DNA from: Lachnospiraceae bacterium
Lineage (GTDB): Bacteria > Bacillota > Clostridia > Lachnospirales > Lachnospiraceae
DNA length: 64,000 nucleotides
Direction of reading: 5' to 3'
Assembly: GCA_030523275.1 (NCBI GenBank)
Contig: JAUNIX010000010.1
Coordinates: 1 to 64,000, forward strand
Shown piece after piece: positions 52,407 to 61,975 of the stretch; position 1 is the stretch's first letter; every line of letters begins with the position of its first letter. Position numbers and translations under genes: made by a program. Below the pieces are notes generated by a model that was given only the letters and a program-made list of their open reading frames with translations, was not told the DNA's origin and made no database searches.

Positions 52407-53627
52407 CTATATCAAAATATCCTGTTTACGATCTCTTTTTAGGCGAATACACATTAAACCTATCATGAATATGATCCAAACTGCCATTACGATCAATTCC
52501 CATCCATTGATTCGTTCAATAATTCGAAAAAATTGATCAAATAAATCGTTTGCTCCAAAAGAAAGAACCACACAAACTGGAATCGAAGTAGCAATTCCGG
52601 CAATATAATTCACAGATATTCTGCCAACCCAATATGCGAGCGCAACACTTCCCAATGTAAATAGCAAAACAAGTAACATCAAAATTACCATATAAGTTCC
52701 AAAAGAAATATTCGGCCAATACATATTATTTACAAAATCCCATGCGGGACATATCCAAAAAACAGACAATCCTTTTTTTATGAAAAGAACCAAATAGATA
52801 CACATCTGTATCATACCAATCAATCCACAAGTCAACAGGCTAGCAATTACTTGTTTTGTGAAAATTTTTCTCCCTGTTTTTGTGGTCGCATAAAGCGGTA
52901 TCACATTCCTTAAGCGTTCTTTTATCTGATATGGCACAAGTAGTACGAAAAAGCAAATCAACAGCAGAATCGCAATCTTACACATATCTTGTTGCAAGAT
53001 ATAAAACATACCTTCTGGTAAAAAGGACATATAATCTTTTGTATAATTTTTACTCACTTTTTGTAAGAAATGCGTTCCAACTTCATCTTCTGGTTCATCA
53101 AGTCTGGAATATAGCTCTTCTTTTGCCTTTTCTTTTGGAACTCCAAAACTACTTCCTTTACACGCATTCATCAAATCAATTTCCTGCAGTTCAAATCCAA
53201 GTTTTTCCGACTGTTTATTTTCATAAGTCAGATAAGCAATCTCCTCCTCTAATACTTTTTCCCTTTTTGATTTTTCCTTATCAGACTTATCGAATAACGC
53301 TTCTTCCCTTTTTTTCATATCATCAAATGTCTTGATACCTTCTTTTGCTAACACTTCATCCTTAGCTATGATACGATTATATTCTTTTTTTAATTCCTGT
53401 TCTTTTCGATTTAAGACAGACCAGTCAGACAGAGAAAGTGTCGGTCCAATCTCTTTGACCAATTGTGCCGCAAACGGGATATCATATGGAGAATCTGTAC
53501 ACTGTCCTCCTGTCGGGTATACTGTAATCATCATAAACAGTTGATAGTATAAAACGGTAAATATGCACAATAAGATTAATATTCGAATATTTAATATTTT
53601 TTTACATTCATTTTTAATAATTTCCAT
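52407..53627 (-). CDS. ABC-2 type permease subunit of the sigma/ABC operon (proximal)
   Basis: A 406-residue permease with one N-terminal segment (RILILLCIFTVLYYQLFMMI), a long hydrophilic, partly coiled-coil region at about residues 40-215 (KEQELKKEYNRIIAKDEVLA, then KREKVLEEEIAYLTYENK), and five C-terminal segments. GAGG precedes the ATG, which overlaps the ATPase gene by 14 bases. The large outer domain suggests it handles a membrane or cell-envelope substrate such as a lantibiotic-type peptide, but this is only inferred. Confidence 0.78.
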   Translation of the reverse strand: MEIIKNECKKILNIRILILLCIFTVLYYQLFMMITVYPTGGQCTDSPYDIPFAAQLVKEIGPTLSLSDWSVLNRKEQELKKEYNRIIAKDEVLAKEGIKTFDDMKKREEALFDKSDKEKSKREKVLEEEIAYLTYENKQSEKLGFELQEIDLMNACKGSSFGVPKEKAKEELYSRLDEPEDEVGTHFLQKVSKNYTKDYMSFLPEGMFYILQQDMCKIAILLLICFFVLLVPYQIKERLRNVIPLYATTKTGRKIFTKQVIASLLTCGLIGMIQMCIYLVLFIKKGLSVFWICPAWDFVNNMYWPNISFGTYMVILMLLVLLFTLGSVALAYWVGRISVNYIAGIATSIPVCVVLSFGANDLFDQFFRIIERINGWELIVMAVWIIFMIGLMCIRLKRDRKQDILI

Positions 53628-54492
53628 CTTCTACCTCCCGATATGTGATCAAAAATACATCTTCTAAATTTGGAGAACACATTGTAACTGCTTCTTCATG
53701 ACTTCCACATTCTGCATAGTAACGAACCATAAAATATCCTCGTTCCTGTCTTGCAGATAAAACTAAATACTTCTGCTCAAAAGAAGCATAATCCTCCTCT
53801 TTTACCGGACATTCAAAGATTGTACCGTCATATTCCTCACAAATATTGACAACGGTGTCCATTTTATACAAATGTTTGTCTTTAATCATAACGACTTTAT
53901 TCGCGATCGACTCAATATCCGAAACAATATGAGTGGAAAGTATTACAATTCGATTCTTCGATAATGCCGAGATAATATTTCGAAAGCGAACTCTTTCTTT
54001 CGGGTCAAGTCCGGCAGTCGGTTCGTCAAGAATCAAAATTTTCGGATCATTTAGCATTGCCTGTGCAATGCCTACCCTCTGAATCATACCACCAGAAAAC
54101 TTTTTCATTTTTTTATTGGCAACATCCGAAAGACCAACCATATCTAATAATTCCATAATCTTTTCTTTTGTACCAGCTTTTGACATTCCCTTTAAGGCTG
54201 CCAGATAATCCAAATATTGTACTGGTGTATTATTTTTATAATATCCGAATTTCTGTGGTAGATAACCAAGCAAATCTCGATAACTTTCTCCCATTTTTCC
54301 AATTTCAACACCATTATATAAAATTTCACCTTCGGTCGGAAATAACAGAGTTGTGATCATTTTAATCAAAGTTGTTTTTCCTGCTCCATTTGGAGCCAAC
54401 ATACCATATAATCCATTTTCCAATTCCAGATTGATGTCTTCGACTGCTCGGAATTTACCAAAATCTTTACTAATATGTGATAGCGTAAGCAT
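53614..54492 (-). CDS. ABC transporter ATP-binding protein of the sigma/ABC operon
   Basis: A 292-residue ATPase of the bacitracin/lantibiotic export type. Walker A is MLAPNGAGKTTLIKMI (Ala-Pro-Asn in place of Gly-Pro-Asn), the Q-loop is LGYLPQKFGYY, the signature is FSGGMIQRVGIAQAML, Walker B is ILILDEPTAGLDP and the H-loop is ILSTHIVSD. It overlaps its neighbours on both sides, so it is translationally coupled within the sigma/ABC operon. Confidence 0.9.
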   Translation of the reverse strand: MLTLSHISKDFGKFRAVEDINLELENGLYGMLAPNGAGKTTLIKMITTLLFPTEGEILYNGVEIGKMGESYRDLLGYLPQKFGYYKNNTPVQYLDYLAALKGMSKAGTKEKIMELLDMVGLSDVANKKMKKFSGGMIQRVGIAQAMLNDPKILILDEPTAGLDPKERVRFRNIISALSKNRIVILSTHIVSDIESIANKVVMIKDKHLYKMDTVVNICEEYDGTIFECPVKEEDYASFEQKYLVLSARQERGYFMVRYYAECGSHEEAVTMCSPNLEDVFLITYREVEDGNY

Positions 54493-55225
54493 TTTCTTTC
54501 TCTACCTTTCCTACATAAATCATAAAAACGACAAAGCAACTAACAGCAACCAACAAATGTATCTCGAGAGGCATCTGATAAAACAGATACTGATAAATTT
54601 TATTTTCCAATTTTAGCAGTATTACACAACAGGATACCCAAGCCAAAAATAGAAATCCTATATAGTAACTATTTCTCACTTTGGAATAAATAAATAACGA
54701 AACCAATGCAAATAAGAATATCATGCTGACACCTGCTGCTCCATATTTTAATAGCTCTTGCATTTGATATCCATTTATCCAGATCAGCAGTGGCATATCA
54801 AACAAGATAGTAACGATACTTGTATAGAACATTCGTAAATTTGTCATATGCATAAATGAATAATGCATCGAACTTTTTAATTCGATCACTTCTTCCTGCT
54901 CCTCAAGCCAACAGGAAACAAAGGCAAATGCCAAATAGCATACTGGAAATGCCATCATTGCAATCACTGTTTGTAATTTAGGTTCTTCTTCCGCAAGTTT
55001 ACAAGCAAAACACACTCCCATATACACGAAAGCTGTGATCAGCCATGCACTTTCACAGTGATAGAAGATGTTCTTTAAACCTGGTCCCCAATAAATTTCT
55101 TTTATTCTTTCCCACAAACTTTTCTTCTTCGGAAACACCTCATGCAATATCATATCTTTTTGCCCTTCAATTTCAATATCTGTTGGAAATTCAACTTCCA
55201 TCAACGGTATTTTTTGTTCACTCAT
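54470..55225 (-). CDS. Membrane protein of the sigma/ABC operon, unknown function
   Basis: A 251-residue protein with an N-terminal cytoplasmic part of about 55 residues (MSEQKIPLMEVEFPTDIEIE) and six predicted membrane segments. Its gene overlaps the ECF sigma gene at one end and the ATPase gene at the other. By position it could be an anti-sigma factor or a sensing subunit of the transporter. I recognise no named family. AGGAGG precedes the ATG. Confidence 0.7.
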   Translation of the reverse strand: MSEQKIPLMEVEFPTDIEIEGQKDMILHEVFPKKKSLWERIKEIYWGPGLKNIFYHCESAWLITAFVYMGVCFACKLAEEEPKLQTVIAMMAFPVCYLAFAFVSCWLEEQEEVIELKSSMHYSFMHMTNLRMFYTSIVTILFDMPLLIWINGYQMQELLKYGAAGVSMIFLFALVSLFIYSKVRNSYYIGFLFLAWVSCCVILLKLENKIYQYLFYQMPLEIHLLVAVSCFVVFMIYVGKVEKENAYAITY

Positions 55226-55811
55226 ATTGTGCCACCTCCTGTTTTACCTTCCTAAGCATAGTATAAAATCTTGTTTTTACCGTATTTACAGATAAATCTA
55301 AGTCTTTGGCAATCTCCGCAAACGTCATTTCATGAAAACATTTTTTCTGAAAAATCTGAATCCATTCCATATCAAATTTGACGATCACAGCCATTACTTC
55401 TTGTATTGTCTCGCGAGTTATAATCAATTCTGACACATCACTGACAATTTTCGAGTCCTCATATTCATCTTCCAAAATACCAACATGGGATTGCTCTTGT
55501 TCTTGCGATAAAAACGCAACTTCCATACTTTGCTTTTTGTGAGCCAAACTTCGATAATAATCCGTAATCTTATTTGAAGCTACACGATATGCCCAAGTTC
55601 GAAACGTCGATTTCTTTTCATCGAAAGAACGAATTCCCTGGCAAATTGTAATAAAAATCTCCTGTGTCAGATCCATCGCTAATTCTCTGTTTCCTGTCTG
55701 CCTATATGTAAATGCAAAAATTTCTTTATAATATCTCCCTATTAAGAGATCTGCGGCTTCTCGATTTTGTCGCCGTTTTATTTTCCGGATCAATTGGTTG
55801 TCCGACTGCAT
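55218..55811 (-). CDS. ECF-type RNA polymerase sigma factor heading an ABC operon
   Basis: A 197-residue sigma-70 family protein. Region 2 (about residues 25-95) contains YKEIFAFTYRQTGNRELAMD, LTQEIFITICQGI and FRTWAYRVASNKITDYYRS; region 4 (about 135-190) contains EMTFAEIAKDLDLSVNTVKT. It is the first gene of a five-gene operon encoding a membrane protein, an ATPase and two permeases, so it probably drives its own transporter operon in response to an envelope stress or peptide. Confidence 0.9.
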   Translation of the reverse strand: MQSDNQLIRKIKRRQNREAADLLIGRYYKEIFAFTYRQTGNRELAMDLTQEIFITICQGIRSFDEKKSTFRTWAYRVASNKITDYYRSLAHKKQSMEVAFLSQEQEQSHVGILEDEYEDSKIVSDVSELIITRETIQEVMAVIVKFDMEWIQIFQKKCFHEMTFAEIAKDLDLSVNTVKTRFYTMLRKVKQEVAQYE

Positions 55812-55931
55812 GCAATATCACTCCCTTTTGTCCTTTCATAAGTATATACGAAATCGAGTTTGAAAAAGTTTTAAATTTCTTGAAATTTTTTATAATATTG
55901 GTATACTTCAAAAGACGTTTTAATGAAAGGC

Positions 55932-55968
55932 AAAAAAATCCTTCGGATTTTTTCCGAAGGATTTTTTT
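55932..55968 (-). terminator. Strong intrinsic terminator of fucO
   Basis: A perfect 15-bp stem, AAAAAAATCCTTCGG with CCGAAGGATTTTTTT, and a 7-nt loop. The flanking A- and T-runs would let it act in both directions. Confidence 0.9.
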
Positions 55969-55999
55969 GAAAATTTATTTAATATTCATTTTTATCGAT

Positions 56000-57148
56000 T
56001 TAAATCAAACTCCTATAGAGTTCCTCAATTTCTTTCACATTTGTCTCTTTTGGATTTCCTGGACAGCACGCATCATCAAGAGCAGACTGAGATAAGAAAG
56101 GAATATCTTCTTCTTTTACAATTTCCTTTAAATCTTTTGGAATTCCAACATCCTCGGAAAGCTGTTTTACTGCATCAATGGCAGCTTTTCGATACTCTTC
56201 CTGAGACATCGTCTCTGTTCCCTCTACACCCATTGCCTGAGCAATATATTTGTACTTATCACCAGTTGCCTCTGCATTATACTCCATAACCGTTGGTAAA
56301 ATAATTGCATTTGCAACACCATGTGGGGTATCGTATAATGCACCTAGTGGGTGAGCCATAGAATGAACCAATCCTAAACCAACATTTGAAAATCCCATAC
56401 CTGCTACATATTGTCCAAGAGCCATATCCTCTCTTCCTTCTGGTTTGTTGTCAACCGCACCTCTTAAAGAACGAGAAATAATCTCAATTGCTTTTAAGTG
56501 AAACATATCGGATAATTCCCATGCACCTACAGTGATATATCCTTCAATCGCATGTGTCAATGCATCCATACCAGTCGCAGCGGTTAATCCTTTTGGCATA
56601 GTAGACATCATTTCTGGATCAACAAATGCAACCACTGGAATATCTTTTGGATCGACACATACCATTTTTCTATTTTTCTCTGCATCCGTAATAACATAAT
56701 TAATGGTTACTTCTGCAGCGGTTCCAGCCGTTGTTGGCACTGCAAAAATTGGAACTGACTTATTTTTGGTAGGTGCAACCCCTTCTAAACTTCTGACATC
56801 CCCAAAGTCAGGATTGCGAATGATAATACCAACTGCCTTTGCAGTATCCATTGAAGAACCGCCACCAATGGCGATGATATAATCAGCTCCTGATTTCTTA
56901 AATGCTTCCACACCTGTTTGCACATTTTCGATTGTTGGATTTGGTTTGATATCAGAATATAATTCGTAAGAAAGATCAGCTTCGTCTAATACATCCAAAA
57001 CTCGTTTTGTAACCCCAAATTTTACTAAGTCTGGATCAGAACACACAAATGCTTTTGTAAATCCCCTTTCTTTTGCTTCCGGCGCAATATCCTGAATCGC
57101 GCCAGCCCCATGATATGACATCTCATTCAATACAAATCTGTTTGACAT
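56000..57148 (-). CDS. fucO: Iron-containing alcohol dehydrogenase, lactaldehyde reductase type
   Basis: A 382-residue group III alcohol dehydrogenase closely matching FucO, which reduces L-lactaldehyde to 1,2-propanediol with NADH. It has the N-terminus RFVLNEMSYHGAGAIQDI, the NAD loop IAIGGGSSMDTAKAVGI, VPTTAGTAAEVTINYVITDA and the metal-binding HAIEGYI, LVHSMAHPLGAL and DTPHGVANAI histidines; RSLEGVAPT and MGFSNVGLGLVH are FucO-like. It is monocistronic, with no fucose or rhamnose genes adjacent, so another aldehyde, including butyraldehyde-type fermentation products, cannot be excluded. Confidence 0.88.
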   Translation of the reverse strand: MSNRFVLNEMSYHGAGAIQDIAPEAKERGFTKAFVCSDPDLVKFGVTKRVLDVLDEADLSYELYSDIKPNPTIENVQTGVEAFKKSGADYIIAIGGGSSMDTAKAVGIIIRNPDFGDVRSLEGVAPTKNKSVPIFAVPTTAGTAAEVTINYVITDAEKNRKMVCVDPKDIPVVAFVDPEMMSTMPKGLTAATGMDALTHAIEGYITVGAWELSDMFHLKAIEIISRSLRGAVDNKPEGREDMALGQYVAGMGFSNVGLGLVHSMAHPLGALYDTPHGVANAIILPTVMEYNAEATGDKYKYIAQAMGVEGTETMSQEEYRKAAIDAVKQLSEDVGIPKDLKEIVKEEDIPFLSQSALDDACCPGNPKETNVKEIEELYRSLI

Positions 57149-57210
57149 AATAACTTCTCCTTTCGTTTATAAACAAAACCATTGCTAGTAAGCTTATTAT
57201 AACATACAAC

Positions 57211-58950
57211 CTAAACAGTATTCAATTTCCAACCAATTGCTTTTTTTCGTCCGAGTACAAAATCCGCATAAATTCCATCTTGATGTATCAGAGTATCATG
57301 TTTTCCACATTGAACAATATTACCATTATTAATTACCAGAATCTGGTCTGCACTGCATACAGTCTTTAAACGGTGTGCAATCATGATAATCGTTTTATCT
57401 CTAGTAAGTTCTTCAATCGCCTTTTGCAAACGATCTTCATTTTCCGGATCGATATTTGCTGTTGCCTCGTCAAAAATAACAATTGGTGCATCTTTTAACA
57501 TTGCTCTTGCAATACTGATTCTTTGCTTTTCTCCTCCGGATAAAGAAGCCCCGCCCTCACCAATTATCGTTTGGTATCCATCTGGTAATGCTTCTATAAA
57601 ATCATGACAACAAGCTTTCTTCGCCGCTAACACAACTTCTTCATGTGTCGCATTTGGTTTTCCAAACTTAATGTTATTTTCAATTGTATCTGCAAATAAG
57701 TATACATTTTGAAATACCATACTAATTTGATCCATCAAAGATTCCAATGTATATTCTTTGACATCTACACCGCCAATTTGAATGGAACCACCATCCACAT
57801 CCCAAAATCTTGCAATCAAATTACAAAGGGTTGTTTTACCCGAACCGCTTGGACCTATAATAGCCGTGGTTGTTTTATCAGGAATTTTTAGTGAAATATC
57901 ATGTAAGATTTCCTTTTTTTCATAAGAAAATCTGACCTTGTCAAAAACAATTTCATGATTATTAGGATGAATCGCTTTTCCGCTCATATCCATTTGCGGA
58001 ATTTTATCTATTTGATTTGCATGATCAATGGAAGCGCTTACTAATCGAAGCATTGCCATCCCACTACCTGCAGACTCAATCTGAGCAAAAACAAGAAATG
58101 ACATAACAATTACCATCAATGTATTTGCCAAAATCATACTTCCATTTAAATAAAACCGTATTGCAGCTAAAATCATTCCCACACTAAATATTCGAAGAAC
58201 CAGTTCCTGAGCAATCGTATAAGGAGTAAACATTTGTTCCATCTCCAAATTTCGTTTACGGTTTTCTTCTAATGTATCTCGCACTTTTTTATCCCCTTTT
58301 CCAGTCAGATGAAAAGACTTAATTACACTCATACCTTGTACTTGTTCCAAAACAGCACTGACCATTTTGGCAGATGAAGACTGTCTTTTCGGTGCAATGA
58401 AAGCTGATTTCTTTTCCATCGAAGAAGTAATCAAAAGGTATAAAATTGTTCCGGCAATTACGATTAAGCCAATTCGCCAATCAAAAATCAAAATGATGAG
58501 TGTAAATACAATTGCATTAATAAAACCACCTAACATAAGCACCAACACCATCGGAGCTGTATTTTCTACATCATCTAATACGGTCGTTGTGATACCTGTC
58601 ATTTCACCTAGGCTGTTTTCATTAAAATATCCCATCGGAACGCTTTTTAATTTGTCACCTATGGCTATCCTTTTATTGGCAACCATAAAATAGCCGGCAT
58701 GTGTCTGTTGGAGTTGAGAAAAATAATTTGCGATTGTTCTTCCAACAATACTTGCTACCAAAAATCCCAAAGAAATCCATGCTGCACGACTTGATTTATC
58801 ATGCTCTGTGAGTGCTAGTATCACAAAGTAAATGGCACTAATCTGAAACATGTGGAATACAGCATGTAAAAATCCCACTGCAATAGATTGATTAATATTT
58901 CGTCGTTCTTCCCCGGCAAACTGCCAAATTTTCTTTAATGCATTTAACAT
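57211..58950 (-). CDS. ABC exporter half-transporter, module 2 subunit B
   Basis: A 579-residue half-transporter with a six-segment membrane domain and an ATPase: Walker A IGPSGSGKTTLCNL, signature LSGGEKQRISIARAML, Walker B IVIFDEATANIDP and H-loop IAHRLKT. Its start overlaps the end of the preceding subunit by 7 bases. It matches module 1 in order and in details such as LFCALQNIAF-like versus LHAVFHMFQIS-like N-termini, which implies an old duplication or parallel acquisition of the same system. Substrate unknown. Confidence 0.88.
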   Translation of the reverse strand: MLNALKKIWQFAGEERRNINQSIAVGFLHAVFHMFQISAIYFVILALTEHDKSSRAAWISLGFLVASIVGRTIANYFSQLQQTHAGYFMVANKRIAIGDKLKSVPMGYFNENSLGEMTGITTTVLDDVENTAPMVLVLMLGGFINAIVFTLIILIFDWRIGLIVIAGTILYLLITSSMEKKSAFIAPKRQSSSAKMVSAVLEQVQGMSVIKSFHLTGKGDKKVRDTLEENRKRNLEMEQMFTPYTIAQELVLRIFSVGMILAAIRFYLNGSMILANTLMVIVMSFLVFAQIESAGSGMAMLRLVSASIDHANQIDKIPQMDMSGKAIHPNNHEIVFDKVRFSYEKKEILHDISLKIPDKTTTAIIGPSGSGKTTLCNLIARFWDVDGGSIQIGGVDVKEYTLESLMDQISMVFQNVYLFADTIENNIKFGKPNATHEEVVLAAKKACCHDFIEALPDGYQTIIGEGGASLSGGEKQRISIARAMLKDAPIVIFDEATANIDPENEDRLQKAIEELTRDKTIIMIAHRLKTVCSADQILVINNGNIVQCGKHDTLIHQDGIYADFVLGRKKAIGWKLNTV

Positions 58951-60689
58951 TCCAAATCACCATCCTTTGCTCCTACATGTGCCTGCCACATAGATTCATA
59001 TAATGGACACTCTTTTCTTAATTTTTCGTGAGTGCCAGTTGCTTCGATCCGTCCATCATTTACCACGACTATCTTATCCGCGTCGATGATCGTAGATAAG
59101 CGATGTGCAATGACAAGCACTGTTTTTCCTTCTATCAATTTCGCCACTGCTTTTTGAATGATTGCTTCATTTTCTGGATCCATATAGGCGGTAGCTTCAT
59201 CAAGAATCACAATCGGCGCATCTTTTAACATTGCTCTAGCAATTGCGATTCTTTGTCGCTCTCCACCAGATAAGTGAGCACCGCCACCTCCTACCATTGT
59301 ATCGTAACCATTTTCGAGATTCTGAATAAATGTATCGCATCCGGCTGCTTTGGCAACTGTTTTGACTTCTTCATCTGATGCACTTAATCTTCCCATACGG
59401 ATATTGTTAAGGACAGTATCATCAAACAAATAATTATCCTGAGATACCAAGGCCACTTGATCATAAAGCTGATGCAATGGTATTTTTTTTAAATCATATC
59501 CGCCCATAGTAATCCTTCCATTTTTAACATCCCAAAATCCAGCAATTAATTTTGCGATCGTCGACTTTCCACTACCACTTGGCCCGACAAAAGCAGTCAT
59601 TGTTCCCGATGAAATCAAGAGATTTACATGATGAAGAATTTCCTGTCCTTCATGGTATTCAAACGAAACGTTTTCTACCACAATATCTCTGTCTGTAAAG
59701 AATACTTCTTCGTCTTCATGTTCCTGCTCCTCACTTTTTAAAATTTCATCTACAGAACCAACAATCGTACCCACACGAGCCAGACTATCTGTAAAATTCA
59801 TAGCTGCTAGAAGCGGTCCGGCAATGCCAAGAGAGAGAATGATCGTTGTGATAAATGTTTCCATAGCAAGTTCTCCCAGACTATATAATATCCAGCCTAT
59901 TGGCAGAATCGTGATCATTGTAGTCGGAAGAATCGTCCTTGATAGTGAAGTAAAAAACTGACAACTTTTCATCCAGTTATAAAAATATGCTGCATTGGCT
60001 GTTACTTTATCTGCAAATCGGGCATAAGATTTTTTTCCCTGATTAAATGCCTTAATTACCTCAATGCCTCCAATATATTCCACAATTGTAGAATTCATCT
60101 CCTGAGTTGTTTTAACAGAACCTTCATATTGGACTCCGTAGTCTTTCATAACAAGCATCATAAAAACCATACCTACAGGAATCGATACCAAAGATAATAA
60201 TGCTATTTTCCAGTCTAATATCAGTAAATAAATAAAAATACATACCGGACCTAAAATATTAGAAGTCATCTCGGGCAATAAATGTGCCAATGGTGTCTCC
60301 ATACTTTCTACTTGATCAATCATAATTTGTTTCATTTTTCCACTGGACATATCCATAATAGTTCCCAATGGCAGATTCGGTAACTTATCTAAAATCTGTT
60401 CCCTGATATTTTTTAAAATAGAAAAAGTTGCTTTGTGCGATATCGAAAGTGCCAGAGTATAAAAAAAAGTACGTAATATGTATCCTGTAAGGGCAACACA
60501 ACACCATGCAAGATAAAAATGCCATTCTCTACCTCCGCGAATTAAAGCAATAATGATTTGCGCCGCCGAAAAGTAAGGCACCATGCCACCTAACACTCCA
60601 ATTGCAGCTAAAAAAATTGCCATAATCAAACCACTATGTTCTTGTTTACCCAACTCCCAAAGACGGAGCATAGGACTTTGTTTTTGCAT
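58944..60689 (-). CDS. ABC exporter half-transporter, module 2 subunit A
   Basis: A 581-residue half-transporter. The membrane domain begins at about residue 20; the ATPase has Walker A VGPSGSGKSTIAKL, signature LSGGERQRIAIARAML, Walker B IVILDEATAYMDP and H-loop IAHRLST. AAGGAGG precedes the ATG. Its promoter (TTACAA-17-TATAAC) overlaps a palindromic operator at 60708-60723. Together with subunit B and the TetR gene upstream it forms the second copy of the TetR-ABC-ABC arrangement. Confidence 0.88.
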   Translation of the reverse strand: MQKQSPMLRLWELGKQEHSGLIMAIFLAAIGVLGGMVPYFSAAQIIIALIRGGREWHFYLAWCCVALTGYILRTFFYTLALSISHKATFSILKNIREQILDKLPNLPLGTIMDMSSGKMKQIMIDQVESMETPLAHLLPEMTSNILGPVCIFIYLLILDWKIALLSLVSIPVGMVFMMLVMKDYGVQYEGSVKTTQEMNSTIVEYIGGIEVIKAFNQGKKSYARFADKVTANAAYFYNWMKSCQFFTSLSRTILPTTMITILPIGWILYSLGELAMETFITTIILSLGIAGPLLAAMNFTDSLARVGTIVGSVDEILKSEEQEHEDEEVFFTDRDIVVENVSFEYHEGQEILHHVNLLISSGTMTAFVGPSGSGKSTIAKLIAGFWDVKNGRITMGGYDLKKIPLHQLYDQVALVSQDNYLFDDTVLNNIRMGRLSASDEEVKTVAKAAGCDTFIQNLENGYDTMVGGGGAHLSGGERQRIAIARAMLKDAPIVILDEATAYMDPENEAIIQKAVAKLIEGKTVLVIAHRLSTIIDADKIVVVNDGRIEATGTHEKLRKECPLYESMWQAHVGAKDGDLEC

Positions 60690-60707
60690 TTAAATTCCTC
60701 CTTCTAT

Positions 60708-60740
60708 GTTAGTTATATCTAACTCCTTTATTTATTGTAA
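60708..60740 (-). promoter_or_regulatory. Promoter and operator of ABC module 2
   Basis: Minus strand TTACAA (60740-60735), 17-bp spacer, TATAAC (60717-60712). The near-palindrome GTTAGTTATATCTAAC (60708-60723) covers the -10, so a bound TetR protein would block it. Related to the palindrome before module 1. Confidence 0.75.
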
Positions 60741-60774
60741 GGCTGTATATTGTCAGCGCTAACAATATGCAGCC
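60741..60774 (-). repeat. Hairpin between TetR-2 and ABC module 2
   Basis: GGCTGTATATTGT pairs with ACAATATGCAGCC (one mismatch) around CAGCGCTA. No T-run follows on the minus strand, so it may be an attenuator, an mRNA-processing site or a weak terminator for the TetR gene. Confidence 0.5.
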
Positions 60775-60791
60775 CTAGTCATCTCTTATTT

Positions 60792-61427
60792 TCATAACGA
60801 ATATTTTTCTGGATTAAAAATTGTATCAAATCCTGCCATATGATACTTTTCCAGCATTTGGATATACTTATCTGCCTCTTCCCGACTCATATTGTGTCGA
60901 ACAATCTCAAACAAACTTTCAAAATAAGCTGTTGTAATAATATGCAAAAACTTTTCGGTTACCATACCAGAACGTATGCTCTCACATCCAATTACTTTCA
61001 TATACTTGTAAGTATATTCCACTTCAATACGAGTCAGATCATCCACAAAATTCTGGTATTTTGTTCCATATGATGCATCTAAAAGCAATTGAAATTCATC
61101 AAAATGTTCATAAATATATGCTATCATTTGCTGCACTCCCTGATAGGTATATTCCTTCATTATCTTTGGCTGTTTTTCATCATCTAACTGATGAAAATCT
61201 TCCTGAATTACGAAAAATCTTCGTTTCATTTCCTCCACTACTGGTTCTACTATTTCGCGAAACAATCCCTCTTTATCTTTAAAACGAGTGTAAATAGAAC
61301 TCGTACTGGTTTTTGCATTTGCTGCAATCACCCGTAAAGAAGCATCTTTAAAACCTTTTTCTAAAAATTCATATTTTGCACATTCCAAAATACGCTCATA
61401 AACTCCTTCAATCTGCTTTGCCATCAT
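60792..61427 (-). CDS. TetR-family repressor of ABC module 2
   Basis: A 211-residue TetR protein, paralogous to the one at 50533. The helix-turn-helix is at about residues 12-56 (CAKYEFLEKGFKDASLRVIA, then ANAKTSTSSIYTRFKDKEGL), sharing the FLEKGFK-ASLR pattern with TetR-1. The effector domain is of unknown specificity. It has a consensus-like promoter followed directly by a palindrome, as for TetR-1. Confidence 0.9.
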   Translation of the reverse strand: MMAKQIEGVYERILECAKYEFLEKGFKDASLRVIAANAKTSTSSIYTRFKDKEGLFREIVEPVVEEMKRRFFVIQEDFHQLDDEKQPKIMKEYTYQGVQQMIAYIYEHFDEFQLLLDASYGTKYQNFVDDLTRIEVEYTYKYMKVIGCESIRSGMVTEKFLHIITTAYFESLFEIVRHNMSREEADKYIQMLEKYHMAGFDTIFNPEKYSL

Positions 61428-61436
61428 ATCTCCTTT

Positions 61437-61466
61437 TTAAAACACCGTTATATAACACTGTTTTAA
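61437..61466. promoter_or_regulatory. Palindromic operator at the TetR-2 start
   Basis: TTAAAACA and TGTTTTAA arms enclose CCGTTATATAACAC. The core GTTATATA-CACTGTT matches the TetR-1 operator at 51161-51188. Confidence 0.75.
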
Positions 61467-61494
61467 ATATAACATTAGAACGATAGCATGTCAA
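61466..61494 (-). promoter_or_regulatory. Promoter of the TetR-2 gene
   Basis: Minus strand TTGACA (61494-61489), 17-bp spacer, TATATT (61471-61466). Confidence 0.8.
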
Positions 61495-61533
61495 AGTCAA
61501 TTTTTATCAATAACCATGCAGATTTTTGGACAT

Positions 61534-61575
61534 AAAAAAACGCCAAAATCACATTTTGTGATTTCAGCGTTTTTT
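61534..61575 (-). terminator. Intrinsic terminator of the tmRNA gene
   Basis: AAAAACGCTGAAATCACA pairs with TGTGATTTTGGCGTTTTT (minor mismatches), directly after the tmRNA 3' end, followed by a T-run. Confidence 0.9.
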
Positions 61576-61577
61576 AG

Positions 61578-61917
61578 TGGACCTGGCGGGAATCGAACCC
61601 GCGTCCGAAAACTCGTCCAATCAGGCATCTCCCATTACAGTTCATGTTTTGACATTCCCTCCGCCAGACGCCCATGAACAGGCTGCTGACTTTAGTAGCT
61701 TCATATTACTTCACCTGATGCAAAGCTTTACCAGATGAGTGTCCTACATGTTTTGATACCTGGATTCCACACTGTAGGTGATGCGGAGCAGATAGCTGCA
61801 ACTTAGGCAGCGTACGCTAATTTATTATCTGCGTTTATATTTAAGTTCGCACCGTAACGTGGTCCCTCCGAATGGCTTCCCAACCTTCAAAATCCCCGTC
61901 GAAACCAGTACAAGCCC
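61578..61917 (-). ncRNA. ssrA: Transfer-messenger RNA (tmRNA)
   Basis: The 5' end GGGCTTG can pair with CAGGTCC at the 3' end to form the acceptor stem; TTTCGACGGGGAT follows the 5' end and GGTTCGATTCCCGCC forms the T arm. The mRNA-like part reads from GCG to TAA and would encode the tag ANLNINADNKLAYAA, with the small hydrophobic end recognised by Clp proteases. The terminal CCA is not fully encoded (the gene has A-C-T after the acceptor stem), so CCA must be added. It rescues stalled ribosomes together with SmpB, encoded upstream. Confidence 0.95.
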
Positions 61918-61975
61918 TGATTATCATAAAAAATCGAGTTTGCTGGTCACAGATAATTAATCTAGGTAATAATAT

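Noticed and set aside
55726..55911. Minus-strand ORF between fucO and the sigma gene
   Set aside because: Mostly overlaps the sigma-factor gene in another frame, with no recognisable domain.
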